Source: Nonomuraea coxensis DSM 45129
GTDB lineage: Bacteria > Actinomycetota > Actinomycetes > Streptosporangiales > Streptosporangiaceae
Assembly: GCF_019397265.1 (NCBI RefSeq)
Contig: NZ_CP068985.1
Span: 6,626,001-6,690,000 of the forward strand
Direction: 5' to 3'
DNA: 64,000 nt
Under the pieces are notes generated by a model. It made no database searches. It was not told the DNA's origin and saw only the letters and a program-made list of their open reading frames with translations. Both the position numbers and the translations under genes were made by a program. Of the stretch, positions 52,596 to 61,324 are shown piece after piece. How positions within the stretch are numbered: position 1 is the stretch's first letter; each line of letters starts with the position of its first letter.

Positions 52596-53408
52596 TCACT
52601 CGGAGGCCGTGCGCCTGCTCCGGGGGGCGGGCTTCTTGCGCCCGGCGACCAGCGTGTCGCCGGGGGCGGGCGTCGGCTCCTCCGAGCGTTCGGGCGCGGC
52701 GGCGCGCGGGCGCGGGTGCGGCGCGGTGTCCTCGGCGGCGGAGCTTCCCGGCGGCGGGTCCGCGGGCAGGCTCTCGGGCGCGCTCTCGGCCGGGCTCTTG
52801 GACGGGTTCTTGGACGGGTTCTTCGGCGGGCTCTTCGGCGGGGCCTGCTCCTGGCCGGCGGCGGGGGCGTGGGACTCCACGGTCTCGCCGGCCTCCCCGT
52901 CGGGCCTGGGCGGGGCGTCAGGGTCGCGGAAGGACGCGATGACCCGCTCGGCGTCGTGGTCGGCGGCGAACTCGTCGGCCGCCTCCGCCTCCCGCCGCCG
53001 GATCACCACCATGTGGTCGACCGACACCCGCCCGGCGCCCACCACGGCCAGCAGCAGCGACGCCGCGCCGAGCAGGATCAGCTCGTTCATGGTGATCGGG
53101 TTGAGCGGCGGCGCCACGAGGAAGACCGCCAGCGCCTCGGCGAAGAGGACCAGGCCCGTGACGGAGACCGCCAGCCCGGCGATCAGCAGGGCCCCGCCGA
53201 TCAGCTCGGCGAGCATCGTGACCGTGGCCCACGCCTGCGGCGCGGGCGCGCCCTGCTCCAGGAACTTGGCGCCGGTGAGCTTCAGGCCGTCCTCCAGCTT
53301 GGCCCATCCGTTGGCGAAGAAGATCCCGCCCACGCACAGGCGGGCGACTAAGGCCGCGACATCACGGGAGACCTGTTTCACGCTAGATGACTGCCCGGTA
53401 CGGGACAT
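52596..53408 (-). CDS. DoxX-family membrane protein with disordered tail
   Basis: A 270-residue membrane protein. Residues about 15-140 carry four helices typical of DoxX (ARLCVGGIFFANGWAKL, MLAELIGGALLIAGL, EALAVFLVAPPLNP, ASLLLAVVGAGRVSVDHM). The rest is a cytoplasmic, Pro/Ser/Lys-rich tail with tandem KNPSKNPSK. DoxX proteins are linked to quinone or thiol redox membrane proteins, with no fixed activity. ATG at 53408 follows GAGGTGTGTC; a GTG at 53420 would add four residues. It converges with sthA after 10 bases. Confidence 0.8.
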   Translation of the reverse strand: MSRTGQSSSVKQVSRDVAALVARLCVGGIFFANGWAKLEDGLKLTGAKFLEQGAPAPQAWATVTMLAELIGGALLIAGLAVSVTGLVLFAEALAVFLVAPPLNPITMNELILLGAASLLLAVVGAGRVSVDHMVVIRRREAEAADEFAADHDAERVIASFRDPDAPPRPDGEAGETVESHAPAAGQEQAPPKSPPKNPSKNPSKSPAESAPESLPADPPPGSSAAEDTAPHPRPRAAAPERSEEPTPAPGDTLVAGRKKPAPRSRRTASE

Positions 53409-53416
53409 GACACACC

Positions 53417-54946
53417 TCAATCACGGCGGAGCAGCACGGCCACCGCGACGGCGGTCACGCTCAGCAGGACGACGCTCACGACGACGGTCGTGTGCAGGGC
53501 GTTGACGAAGGCCCACCGGGCGGTGTCGAGCAGCGCGTCGCCCGCGCTGCCGCCGACCTGGTGGGCGACGTGCGCGGCCGAGGCGAGGGACTGGCGGGCC
53601 TCGTCCATGCCGGCCGCGGGCACCCCGGGCACGGCGGACAGTCCGGGGGCGTAGGCGACGGTGGTGATCGTGCCGAGCACCGCGACGCCGAGGCCGGCGC
53701 CCAGCTCGTACGCGGTCTCCTCGATGGCCGCCGCCCCGCCCGCCCGGGACTCGGGGACCGCGGACATGATGGTGTCGGAGGCGGCCAGCAGCGCCACCTG
53801 CACCCCGAACCCGATGCCGACGAAACAGACGGCCAGCATCACGGGGTGGCCCTCGACGCCCCAGCCCAGCGTGGGGGTGAGGGCCAGCGCGACCAGCCCG
53901 AGCCCGCCGCTCATCGTGGCCCGCATGCCGAGGCGCGGCAGGATGTGGGCCGCCGCGAGCCCGCCGCAGATCGCCGACAGCACCAGCGGCAGCATGCGCA
54001 CCGCCGCGCGCACCGGGCTGTCGCCGAGCACGAGCTGCAGGTACTGCGCGAGCATGAGCTGGAGTCCGACCAGCGCGAAGACGCCGAGCAGCACGCCGGT
54101 GACCCCGGTGGTGAACTCGCGCCGCCTGAACAGCCCGAGCTCCAGCAGCGGCACGGTGAGCCGCCGCTGCCGCCGGACGAAGGCGACGAGCAGCCCGGCG
54201 CCGGTCAGGAACACCAGCGCCGACGCCCACATCGGCATGAGGGTGCCCGAGCCCGCCTCCTTGAGCCCGAAGGCGAGCGCCAGGATGCCGACCACCGACA
54301 GCGCCGCGCCGGCGGCGTCCCAGGGGCGGTCCCGGCGTACGGGCGAGTCGGGCAGCAGGCGGACGGCGGCGGGCAGCAGGACGAGCAGGATCGGCACGTT
54401 GATCAGGAAGACCGCGCCCCACCAGAAGCCGACCAGCAGGCCGCCGACGAGCGGCCCGACGGCGGCGCCCGCCGCGGCCACGGCGCTCCAGACGCCGAGC
54501 GCGATCGCCCGTTCGCGCCGGTCGGTGAAGACCTGGCGGATGAGCGAGAGCGTGGCCGGCATGATCATCGCGCCGCCGATGCCGAGCAGTGCCCTGGCCA
54601 GGATCAGCGTCAGCGGCGTCGGGGCGAACGCGGCCCCTGCCGAGGCCAGGCCGAACAGCACGAAACCGCACAGGACCAGGCGTTTGCGTCCGTACTTGTC
54701 GCCGAGCGTGCCGAACATGATGAGCAGCGGCGCGACGACGAGCGAGTAGACGTCGATGATCCACAGGAGCTGCACCGCGCTCGGTTCGAGGGCGGCGGTG
54801 AGCGCGGGCACCGCGATGTGCAGGACCGTCGCGTCCACCGTGATGAGCAGCAACGCCAGGCAGAGCAGCGCCAGAACGGACCAGCGTCGGTCGCCCGGCC
54901 GGCTCGCGGGGGTCTTGACGAGCGGTGCGGCCTGTGTGACGGTCAT
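53417..54946 (-). CDS. MFS exporter (EmrB/QacA, DHA2 family)
   Basis: A 509-residue transporter with 14 predicted membrane helices, the count typical of the DHA2 family. Motif A is seen as GTLGDKYGRKRL and motif C region as ALGVWSAVAAAGAAVGPLVGG. It should export drugs or other amphipathic compounds with proton antiport. ATG at 54946 follows AAGGAGGCCC. Its end overlaps the 5' end of the DoxX frame region by a few bases depending on the DoxX start. The upstream gap holds a 9-of-11 palindrome that could be its repressor's operator. Confidence 0.88.
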   Translation of the reverse strand: MTVTQAAPLVKTPASRPGDRRWSVLALLCLALLLITVDATVLHIAVPALTAALEPSAVQLLWIIDVYSLVVAPLLIMFGTLGDKYGRKRLVLCGFVLFGLASAGAAFAPTPLTLILARALLGIGGAMIMPATLSLIRQVFTDRRERAIALGVWSAVAAAGAAVGPLVGGLLVGFWWGAVFLINVPILLVLLPAAVRLLPDSPVRRDRPWDAAGAALSVVGILALAFGLKEAGSGTLMPMWASALVFLTGAGLLVAFVRRQRRLTVPLLELGLFRRREFTTGVTGVLLGVFALVGLQLMLAQYLQLVLGDSPVRAAVRMLPLVLSAICGGLAAAHILPRLGMRATMSGGLGLVALALTPTLGWGVEGHPVMLAVCFVGIGFGVQVALLAASDTIMSAVPESRAGGAAAIEETAYELGAGLGVAVLGTITTVAYAPGLSAVPGVPAAGMDEARQSLASAAHVAHQVGGSAGDALLDTARWAFVNALHTTVVVSVVLLSVTAVAVAVLLRRD

Positions 54947-55138
54947 GGGCCTCCTTGCAGGCCGATCCGCTGACAGGGCCCGCACGTGCAGGTGGTCGGC
55001 CGCTCGCGCGCCGCGGTTTCGCGCCCGTCCTCGTGTCGGACGGTGACGCCCCGGCTCGTGCGCTCCGGCTTGCGTGGCAGCTTAGGCCATGCCACGCGCT
55101 TGTCATAGCGGTATCGCCTGATCCACGGTCTGGCGCAC

Positions 55139-55171
55139 CTCTCTAGAGAGATACAGCCATATGTCGGTATC
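55139..55171. promoter_or_regulatory. two adjacent palindromes in the MFS/TPR divergent region
   Basis: CTCTCTAGAGAG (55139-55150) is a perfect 12-base palindrome. Sharing its last G, a second 22-base element runs 55150-55171: GATAC and GTATC arms around CATATG, with 9 of 11 base pairs symmetric. The second looks like a TetR or MarR-type operator. It lies 36 bases before the GTG at 55207 and 204 bases before the MFS start. Confidence 0.6.
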
Positions 55172-55206
55172 TATCCAACTCCAGTCCCCCAACCGATCAT
55201 GGCTGT

Positions 55207-56937
55207 GTGGGGACCGATCCAAGTGGTAAGAACGATGACATTCAGGATAGGTCCTCTCGCGAGTGGTGTGACGAGGCGCTGACCAGGCTGAACGCCGGCC
55301 GCCCCGAATCCGCGCTGGAGGCCGCCCGCCGCGCCGCCGACCTCGATCCCGGAGCCGAGTGGGCCCACCGGCTGATCAGCCTCGCCCACGAGCGGCTGGG
55401 CCGCGACGCCGACGCGCTCCCCGCCGCCGAGCGGGCCGTGGCGCTGGCGCCCGGCTCCTGGCTCGCCCGCCTGCGCCTCGCCGCGGTCCTGCGCCGCCGG
55501 CCCGGCCGGTGGCAGGAGGCGGTCGAGCACGCCGGGCGGGCCAGGACGTTCGCACCCGAGGAGCCCGACCCCGAGGTCCTGCTGGGCGACCTCGCGCTGC
55601 TGCGCGGCGACCACGCCCGCGCGGCGGACCGCTACCGCGCGGCGCTGGCCGTCCGCCCCGGCCATCCGCAGGCCCGGGTGAACCTGGCGCTGGCGCTGCT
55701 GCGCTGGGAACGCCCCCGCCCCCACCACGATCCGGCCTGGCCCGTGGACCCCCGCGACACCGGCCGCGCCAGGCGGGCGCTGGAGGTCTGGTCGCGGCAG
55801 GCCCGGCTGCTGGTCGCCGTGGCCGCCGTCGCCATCGCGGCGGCGGCGCTCGCCTTCGACTGGGGGACGCGGGCGCGGCTCGCCGGGTTCGCGGTGCTCG
55901 CGCTGCTGGTGCCGCTCACGGTGCGGCAGGCGCGGCGGGTCCAGGTCTGGTCGTACGTGCCCGCCATGTTCGGACGGGACCCGTGGCTCGGCGCGGGCGT
56001 CGTGGCCGCCGTGGTGTCGGTGCCGGCCTTCGCCGCCTGGCTGGTGCTCGGGACCGCGCCCGCCGTGCCCCGCGCGCTCGACCCGGTGTGGGCCGGGCTC
56101 GCGGGCGTCGTGGTGCTCGGCTGGCCGGCGCTCGCCGCCGTGCGGGCGCTGGCGGAGTCCTGGCGCGGCCGGCCGCTGCGCGCGCTGGAGCAGGCGCTGC
56201 TCGCCGGCGCCGACCGCACCGCCAGGCGCGACGCGGGGATCACGCTCTGGATCGTCCTCGTCAGGACGTGGTCGGTGCTGGTGCCGCTGGTGGGCGGGGC
56301 GCTCGTGGTCGAGCCGCGGGCGGCCGTGGCGGCGCTGGCGGTGCCGTACCCGGTGGTGCGCGGCTGCCTGCGCGCCCGCTACCGGGACGACCGGTGGCTC
56401 CTCGCCGCGACGCTGCTGGTCGTGCTCGCCGCCGCGGCCTGCGCGGCCGGCGGGCTGCTGGGCTCGGCGTGGGCCTGGCGGGCCGGGCTGGGAGCGCTGG
56501 CGGCGGCGGTGGCGGTGTTCGCGGCGCGGGCGGCGCGGGCCTGGTGGCGGGGCGGCGCCGGGCCGTGGCGGGCCGCGCTGATCATGTACGACGCGCCCAT
56601 GGGATCGGGGCCGTCGGTCACGCTGACCGCCGAGGCGCGCCGGGCCATCTCCTACGCCCGCGGCGTCGTCCTGTCCTACGGCGACGCCCTCGGCCCCCGG
56701 GTCGCCGGCGCGGCGGCCTCCGTCACCTCCACGGGCGAGCTGCGCCTGATCGCCGGGGCCGAGGCGTGGGAGGCGATCGAGGCCGACCCGCGCGTGGCGG
56801 TGTTCGCCGCCGACCCGGTCCAGCGGCGGTTCTGGGTGGAGGTGCGTGGCATCGCGCTCGCCGACGCCGGCGTGCTGCGGGTGACGCCCAAAAAGGTCTT
56901 GGTGGGCGAGTTCCCTGGGCGGCACCAGCGGCGGTGA
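55207..56937 (+). CDS. TPR-containing multi-pass membrane protein
   Basis: A 576-residue protein with an N-terminal TPR-like region (residues about 18-165; ARRAADLDPGAEWAHRLISL, VNLALALLRW). Seven or eight hydrophobic segments follow between residues about 198 and 445, then a soluble C-terminal domain (residues about 455-576; GPSVTLTAEARRAISYARG, VRGIALADAGVLRVTPKKV). GTG at 55207 (MGTDPSGKND) is the best-supported start, although the ribosome site is weak. I do not recognise the C-terminal domain. It may scaffold proteins at the membrane. Confidence 0.65.
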   Translation: MGTDPSGKNDDIQDRSSREWCDEALTRLNAGRPESALEAARRAADLDPGAEWAHRLISLAHERLGRDADALPAAERAVALAPGSWLARLRLAAVLRRRPGRWQEAVEHAGRARTFAPEEPDPEVLLGDLALLRGDHARAADRYRAALAVRPGHPQARVNLALALLRWERPRPHHDPAWPVDPRDTGRARRALEVWSRQARLLVAVAAVAIAAAALAFDWGTRARLAGFAVLALLVPLTVRQARRVQVWSYVPAMFGRDPWLGAGVVAAVVSVPAFAAWLVLGTAPAVPRALDPVWAGLAGVVVLGWPALAAVRALAESWRGRPLRALEQALLAGADRTARRDAGITLWIVLVRTWSVLVPLVGGALVVEPRAAVAALAVPYPVVRGCLRARYRDDRWLLAATLLVVLAAAACAAGGLLGSAWAWRAGLGALAAAVAVFAARAARAWWRGGAGPWRAALIMYDAPMGSGPSVTLTAEARRAISYARGVVLSYGDALGPRVAGAAASVTSTGELRLIAGAEAWEAIEADPRVAVFAADPVQRRFWVEVRGIALADAGVLRVTPKKVLVGEFPGRHQRR

Positions 56938-56952
56938 CTAGAGTTTTGTTCT

Positions 56953-57867
56953 ATGCGGATCCTGCGTACCCCCGACGAGCGCTTCGCCGGACTGCCCGAC
57001 TTCCCCTACGAGCCCCGCTACGCCGACGTGGGCGACGGCCTGCGGATGGCGTACGTCGAGGCGGGACCGGCCGGCGGCGAGCCGGTCGTGCTGCTGCACG
57101 GCGAGCCGAGCTGGTCCTTCCTCTACCGCCACGTCATGACCGAGCTGGCCGCGGCCGGCCTGCGGGCGATCGCGCCCGACCTCATCGGCTTCGGCCGCTC
57201 CGACAAGCCCGCCGACCTCGCCGACCACACCTACGCCCGGCACGTCGAGTGGACCCGGGCCCTGCTGCTCGACGCGCTCGGCCTGCGCGGCATGACGGTG
57301 GTCGGCCAGGACTGGGGCGGCCTCATCGGGCTGCGGATCGCCGCCGAGCACCCCGAGCGGGTGGCCCGCATCGTGGCCGCCAACACGGGGTTGCCGACCG
57401 GTGACATTCCCATGCCCGAGGTCTGGCACCGCTTCCGCGAGTCCGTGCTCCACGCGCCGGCGCTCGACGTCGCCCGGTTCGTCCAGGCCGGGTGCAGGAC
57501 CCCGCTGCCGCCCGAGGTGCGGGCCGCCTACGACGCGCCGTTCCCCGACGAGACGTACAAGGCGGGCCCGCGGGCCATGCCGGGGCTGGTGCCCACCTCC
57601 CCCGACGATCCCGCCGCGCCCGCCAACCGCGCTGCCTGGCAGGTTCTCACCACGCTGGAGCGCCCGTTCCTCGTGGCCTTCTCCGACAGCGACCCCATCA
57701 CCGGAGGAATGCGGCCGATCCTGCTCAAGACGATGGCGGGAGCCTCCGGCCTGGAGCACCCCGTGATCAAGGGCGCGGGGCACTTCCTCCAGGAGGACGC
57801 CGGCGCCGAGCTCGGCCGTCAGATCGCCGCTTTCGTGACCTCGGCCCAGCGTGTCAGAAACGCCTAA
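56953..57867 (+). CDS. haloalkane dehalogenase-like alpha/beta hydrolase
   Basis: A 304-residue alpha/beta hydrolase of the haloalkane dehalogenase subfamily I type. The nucleophile is Asp120 (GQDWGG, with the halide-contacting Trp), catalytic His277 lies in KGAGHF, and a plausible acid is Asp245 or Asp247 in FSDSDP. The oxyanion/halide motif HGEPSWSFLYR is intact. An Asp (not Ser) nucleophile argues against an esterase. ATG at 56953 has no clear ribosome site and may start a leaderless transcript. Natural substrates in actinomycetes are unknown. Confidence 0.85.
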   Translation: MRILRTPDERFAGLPDFPYEPRYADVGDGLRMAYVEAGPAGGEPVVLLHGEPSWSFLYRHVMTELAAAGLRAIAPDLIGFGRSDKPADLADHTYARHVEWTRALLLDALGLRGMTVVGQDWGGLIGLRIAAEHPERVARIVAANTGLPTGDIPMPEVWHRFRESVLHAPALDVARFVQAGCRTPLPPEVRAAYDAPFPDETYKAGPRAMPGLVPTSPDDPAAPANRAAWQVLTTLERPFLVAFSDSDPITGGMRPILLKTMAGASGLEHPVIKGAGHFLQEDAGAELGRQIAAFVTSAQRVRNA

Positions 57868-57913
57868 TCGCCCGTCCGGTGCGGTATAACCGGGGGCGGA
57901 CCGGGGAGGCGTG

Positions 57914-60259
57914 ATGCGTGAGTCCGGCAGGGCCCAGGCCGCGGGGCGGGCCGCAGCGCGGGATCTGTTCGAACAGGTGCGGGAGCGCTACTTCCGGATC
58001 CCCCCTGGGGTGCGGCGGGTGCTCTACGTGGTGGTGCTCGTCGCGGCCATGGGGGTGGGCGCGGCGCTCGGCTGGGACCTGCTGAGCACCTTCCCCCTCG
58101 TCCTGCTGGCGCTCGCCTTCGTCGCGCTCACCATGCGCTTCCCCCGCGCCGCCGCCACCACGCTGGTGGTGGTGTGCTGGGCGGTGCTCGCCCTGCAGGC
58201 GTTCGCGCGGCTCTATCCCGCCGGCTCGCCCGCCGTGCACCTGATGGTCGGGCTGGCCCTGCCGGTCGCCGCCGCCGCGCACCTCATCCGCTGGGTCACC
58301 CCGTGGGTGACCACGCTGACGGCGCTCCTGCCCGCCGGGCTGCTCGCCGCGGCGCTGTCGCCCGTCTCCGCCACGATCTCGGTCTGGGTCGCGTACGCCG
58401 CCGCGCTCGCCGTCCTCGTCCAGCGTTTCCTGCTGGCCCGCAGGACCAGGGCCGAGAGCGCGGTGGAGGAGCAGGTCAGGGTCAGGGCCCGCGAGGGCCG
58501 CCCCGAGACCGCCCAGGACAAGCCCGGCGGCCCGCCGCAGATCTCCGTCGAGGACGCGCTCGCCGAGCTGGAGAGCATGGTCGGGCTGGCCCCGGTCAAG
58601 GAGCAGGTGCGCTCGATCGCCGCCTCCATCGAGGCGTCCCGGCTGCGCGCCGAGGCGGGCTACGTCAGCGAGCGGCCCACCCGCCACTTCGTCTTCGTCG
58701 GCCCGCCCGGCACCGGCAAGACCTCGGTGGCCCGCGCGCTCGCCAAGATCTTCTACGCCTTCGGCCTGCTGGAGACCCCCTACGTGGTCGAGGCGCAGCG
58801 GGCCGACCTGGTGGGCGAGTTCCTGGGCGCGACGGCGATCAAGACCAACGAGCTGGTCGACCGGGCGCTCGGCGGCGTGCTGTTCATCGACGAGGCGTAC
58901 GGGCTGGTCAACTCCTCCGACGGCCAGCCCGACCGGTTCGGCGCCGAGGCCGTGCAGACGCTGCTCAAGCGGGCCGAGGACGACCGCGACCGGGTGATCA
59001 TCATCCTGGCCGGCTACGAGCAGGAGATGAGCGGCTTCCTGTCCAGCAACCCCGGCCTGGCCAGCCGCTTCGCCACCCGCGTGCGTTTCCCCGGCTACTC
59101 CCCGCAGGAGCTCGTCGAGGTCACCGAGCTGCTCCAGCGGCGGCGGGGCGACCAGATGAGCACCGAGACCCGGCGCGTCCTGCTCGGCCTCTACGACGAC
59201 GTGCACCGCCGCGGCCTGGTCGACGAGCTGGGCAACGCCCGCTTCGCCCGCAGCCTGGTCGAGGCCGCCGCGCAGGCCCGCGACGTGCGCGTGGTGGGCG
59301 CGGGCGGCACGCCGACCACCGCCGACCTCGTCACCACCACCACGCCCGACGTCACCAAGGCGTTCGACGACCTCACCGCCCGCTTCCGCGGCTACGTCGC
59401 CACCCCCACACTGGAGGAGGCGCTCGCCGACCTCGACCGCATGGCGGGCCTGGCCCCGGTCAAACGGCAGGTGCACGCCATCGCCGCGCAGCTCCAGGTG
59501 GCCCGCATGCGGCAGGAGCGCGGGCTGCCCACGCCGCAGCAGATGCGCCACTTCGTCTTCGTCGGCCCGCCCGGCACCGGCAAGACCACGGTCGCGCGCG
59601 TGCTCGGCCGCGTCTTCGCCGCGCTCGGCCTGCTGGCCAGGCCCGACGTGGTCGAGGCGCACCGCGCCGACCTGGTCGGCCAGCACCTCGGCGCCACCGC
59701 GATCAAGACCAACGAGCTGGTCGACCGGGCGCTCGGCGGCGTGCTGTTCATCGACGAGGCCTACAGCCTGGTCAACCCCGGCTACCAGGGCGGCGACGCC
59801 TTCGGCGCGGAGGCCGTGCAGACGCTGCTCAAGCGGGCCGAGGACGACCGCGACCGGCTCGTCGTCGTGCTGGCCGGCTACGAGCGCGAGATGGACGCCT
59901 TCCTCTCCACCAACCCCGGCCTGGCCAGCCGGTTCAACCAGCGCGTGGCCTTCCCCAGCTACTCCCCCGCCGAGCTGAGCGAGATCGCGGTCCTGCTCGC
60001 GGGCAAGGCGGGCGACACCTTCGACGAGGGCGCGCTGCGCAACCTCGACGAGGTCTTCACCTGGGTCTGCGCCGAGCGGCTGATCGACGGCCTCGGCAAC
60101 GGCCGCTTCGCCCGCTCCCTGTTCGAGCGCGCCGCGATGCGCCGCGACGTACGCCTCGCCGGGCAGGCCGGCGCGGGGTCGGCGGCCAGCGCCGCCGAGC
60201 TGACCACGATCACGAGCGAGGACGTCGCCGCCGCCGTGGACGAACTTTCCGGCCGCTGA
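57914..60259 (+). CDS. membrane-anchored protein with two CbxX/CfxQ-type AAA+ domains
   Basis: A 781-residue protein. Residues about 35-175 hold several hydrophobic segments (VLYVVVLVAAMGVGAALGW and others). Two AAA+ ATPase domains follow. Walker A lysines are Lys269 and Lys557 (GPPGTGKT), Walker B is FIDEAY in both, and both carry the sensor-like SNPGLASRF or TNPGLASRF. The CbxX family contains Rubisco activase-like remodelers and EccA of type VII secretion. The domains are near-identical copies 288 residues apart. ATG at 57914 is 4 bases after GGGGAGG; a GTG at 57911 is too close. The following ABC operon is not obviously related. Confidence 0.88.
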   Translation: MRESGRAQAAGRAAARDLFEQVRERYFRIPPGVRRVLYVVVLVAAMGVGAALGWDLLSTFPLVLLALAFVALTMRFPRAAATTLVVVCWAVLALQAFARLYPAGSPAVHLMVGLALPVAAAAHLIRWVTPWVTTLTALLPAGLLAAALSPVSATISVWVAYAAALAVLVQRFLLARRTRAESAVEEQVRVRAREGRPETAQDKPGGPPQISVEDALAELESMVGLAPVKEQVRSIAASIEASRLRAEAGYVSERPTRHFVFVGPPGTGKTSVARALAKIFYAFGLLETPYVVEAQRADLVGEFLGATAIKTNELVDRALGGVLFIDEAYGLVNSSDGQPDRFGAEAVQTLLKRAEDDRDRVIIILAGYEQEMSGFLSSNPGLASRFATRVRFPGYSPQELVEVTELLQRRRGDQMSTETRRVLLGLYDDVHRRGLVDELGNARFARSLVEAAAQARDVRVVGAGGTPTTADLVTTTTPDVTKAFDDLTARFRGYVATPTLEEALADLDRMAGLAPVKRQVHAIAAQLQVARMRQERGLPTPQQMRHFVFVGPPGTGKTTVARVLGRVFAALGLLARPDVVEAHRADLVGQHLGATAIKTNELVDRALGGVLFIDEAYSLVNPGYQGGDAFGAEAVQTLLKRAEDDRDRLVVVLAGYEREMDAFLSTNPGLASRFNQRVAFPSYSPAELSEIAVLLAGKAGDTFDEGALRNLDEVFTWVCAERLIDGLGNGRFARSLFERAAMRRDVRLAGQAGAGSAASAAELTTITSEDVAAAVDELSGR
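58835..58896 (+). repeat. 62-bp perfect direct repeat, copy 1 (AAA+ gene)
   Basis: The 62 bases 58835-58896 recur exactly at 59699-59760, 864 bases (288 codons) downstream, and 58946-58993 recurs exactly at 59810-59857 (48 bases) with the same offset. The repeats cover the Walker B region of each AAA+ domain. They show a recent internal duplication or gene conversion. Confidence 0.9.
59699..59760 (+). repeat. 62-bp perfect direct repeat, copy 2 (AAA+ gene)
   Basis: Second copy of the repeat at 58835-58896. The pair could mediate unequal recombination that would delete one AAA+ domain exactly in frame, because the offset is a multiple of three. Confidence 0.9.
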
Positions 60260-60337
60260 CTTCTTCCTGCTGCGTGCGCCCACCCGTCGCATGGTGTAGC
60301 TATATGACTGCGTAGCGTGCTCGGCGGAGGGAGGGCG

Positions 60338-61324
60338 ATGGCCGGGTTCCTGGTCCGCAGGCTGCTCGGCTACACCGTGCTCGTCGCGGTGGCCGCCAGC
60401 CTCTCCTATCTGCTGGCCGCCGTCGCCCTCGACCCGCGCTCCAACTACGCCGACCGCACGCCCAAGCCGCCGCCCGCCGTGGTCGACGCGCAGCTCTCCG
60501 CGCTCAACCTCAACGACAAGGTCCCGCTGCTGCAGCGCTACGCCACCTGGGCGGGCGGGGTGGTGCGGGGCGACTTCGGCAGGACGATCACCGGTTCGCC
60601 GGTCGCCGACGACCTCAGGCGGCGCATGGGCGTGACGTTCCGGCTGGTGATCCTGGGGGTGTTCTGCGGCAGCCTGATCGGGGTGCTGGCCGGGGCGCTC
60701 GCCGCGGTCCGCCAGTACGGCTGGTTCGACCGGCTCTCGACCGGCCTGTCGTTCGTGGTGCTCGCGGTGCCGGTGGTCGTGGTGGCCAACATGCTGATCC
60801 TGCTGGCCTCCTGGGCCAACGAGCGGGTCTTCGGCCACCAGGTGCTGCTGGTCAGCGGCGAGCACAGCGACGGCCTGAGCACCGGGTTCTGGGGCGAGGC
60901 CGTCGACCGGGTGCAGCACCTCGTCCTGCCGACGGTCTCGCTGTCCGTCGGGCTCGCCGCCGTCTTCAGCCGCTACCAGCGCAACATGATGCTCGACGTG
61001 CTCGGCGCCGACTTCGTGCGCACGGCGGTGGCCAAGGGGCTGAGCCGGCGCAGGGCGCTGGTCAGGCACGCGCTGCGCACGGCGCTGATCCCGGTGGCCA
61101 CCTACTTCGCGTTCACGTTCGGGGCGCTGCTGACGGGGGCCACGTTCACCGAGAAGATCTTCGGCTGGCACGGTCTGGGCGAGCAGCTCATCAACTCGAT
61201 CTTCAGCAACGACGTCAACACCGTCGCCGCCATCTCGCTGCTCGCGGGCGTCGCGGTGCTGTGCGCCTCGCTCGCCGCCGACCTGCTGCACGCGGCGCTC
61301 GATCCGAGGGTGCGGTCGGCATGA
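60338..61324 (+). CDS. oligopeptide/dipeptide ABC transporter permease (DppB type)
   Basis: A 328-residue inner-membrane permease with six predicted helices. The DppB-family loop DFVRTAVAKGLSRRRALVRHAL, followed by TEKIFGWHGLGEQLINSI, is conserved and contacts the ATPase. An extracytoplasmic loop follows the first helix. ATG at 60338 follows GGAGGGAGGGCG; a GTG at 60317 would add seven residues. The stop overlaps the next permease by 4 bases. No substrate-binding protein gene is upstream. Confidence 0.88.
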   Translation: MAGFLVRRLLGYTVLVAVAASLSYLLAAVALDPRSNYADRTPKPPPAVVDAQLSALNLNDKVPLLQRYATWAGGVVRGDFGRTITGSPVADDLRRRMGVTFRLVILGVFCGSLIGVLAGALAAVRQYGWFDRLSTGLSFVVLAVPVVVVANMLILLASWANERVFGHQVLLVSGEHSDGLSTGFWGEAVDRVQHLVLPTVSLSVGLAAVFSRYQRNMMLDVLGADFVRTAVAKGLSRRRALVRHALRTALIPVATYFAFTFGALLTGATFTEKIFGWHGLGEQLINSIFSNDVNTVAAISLLAGVAVLCASLAADLLHAALDPRVRSA

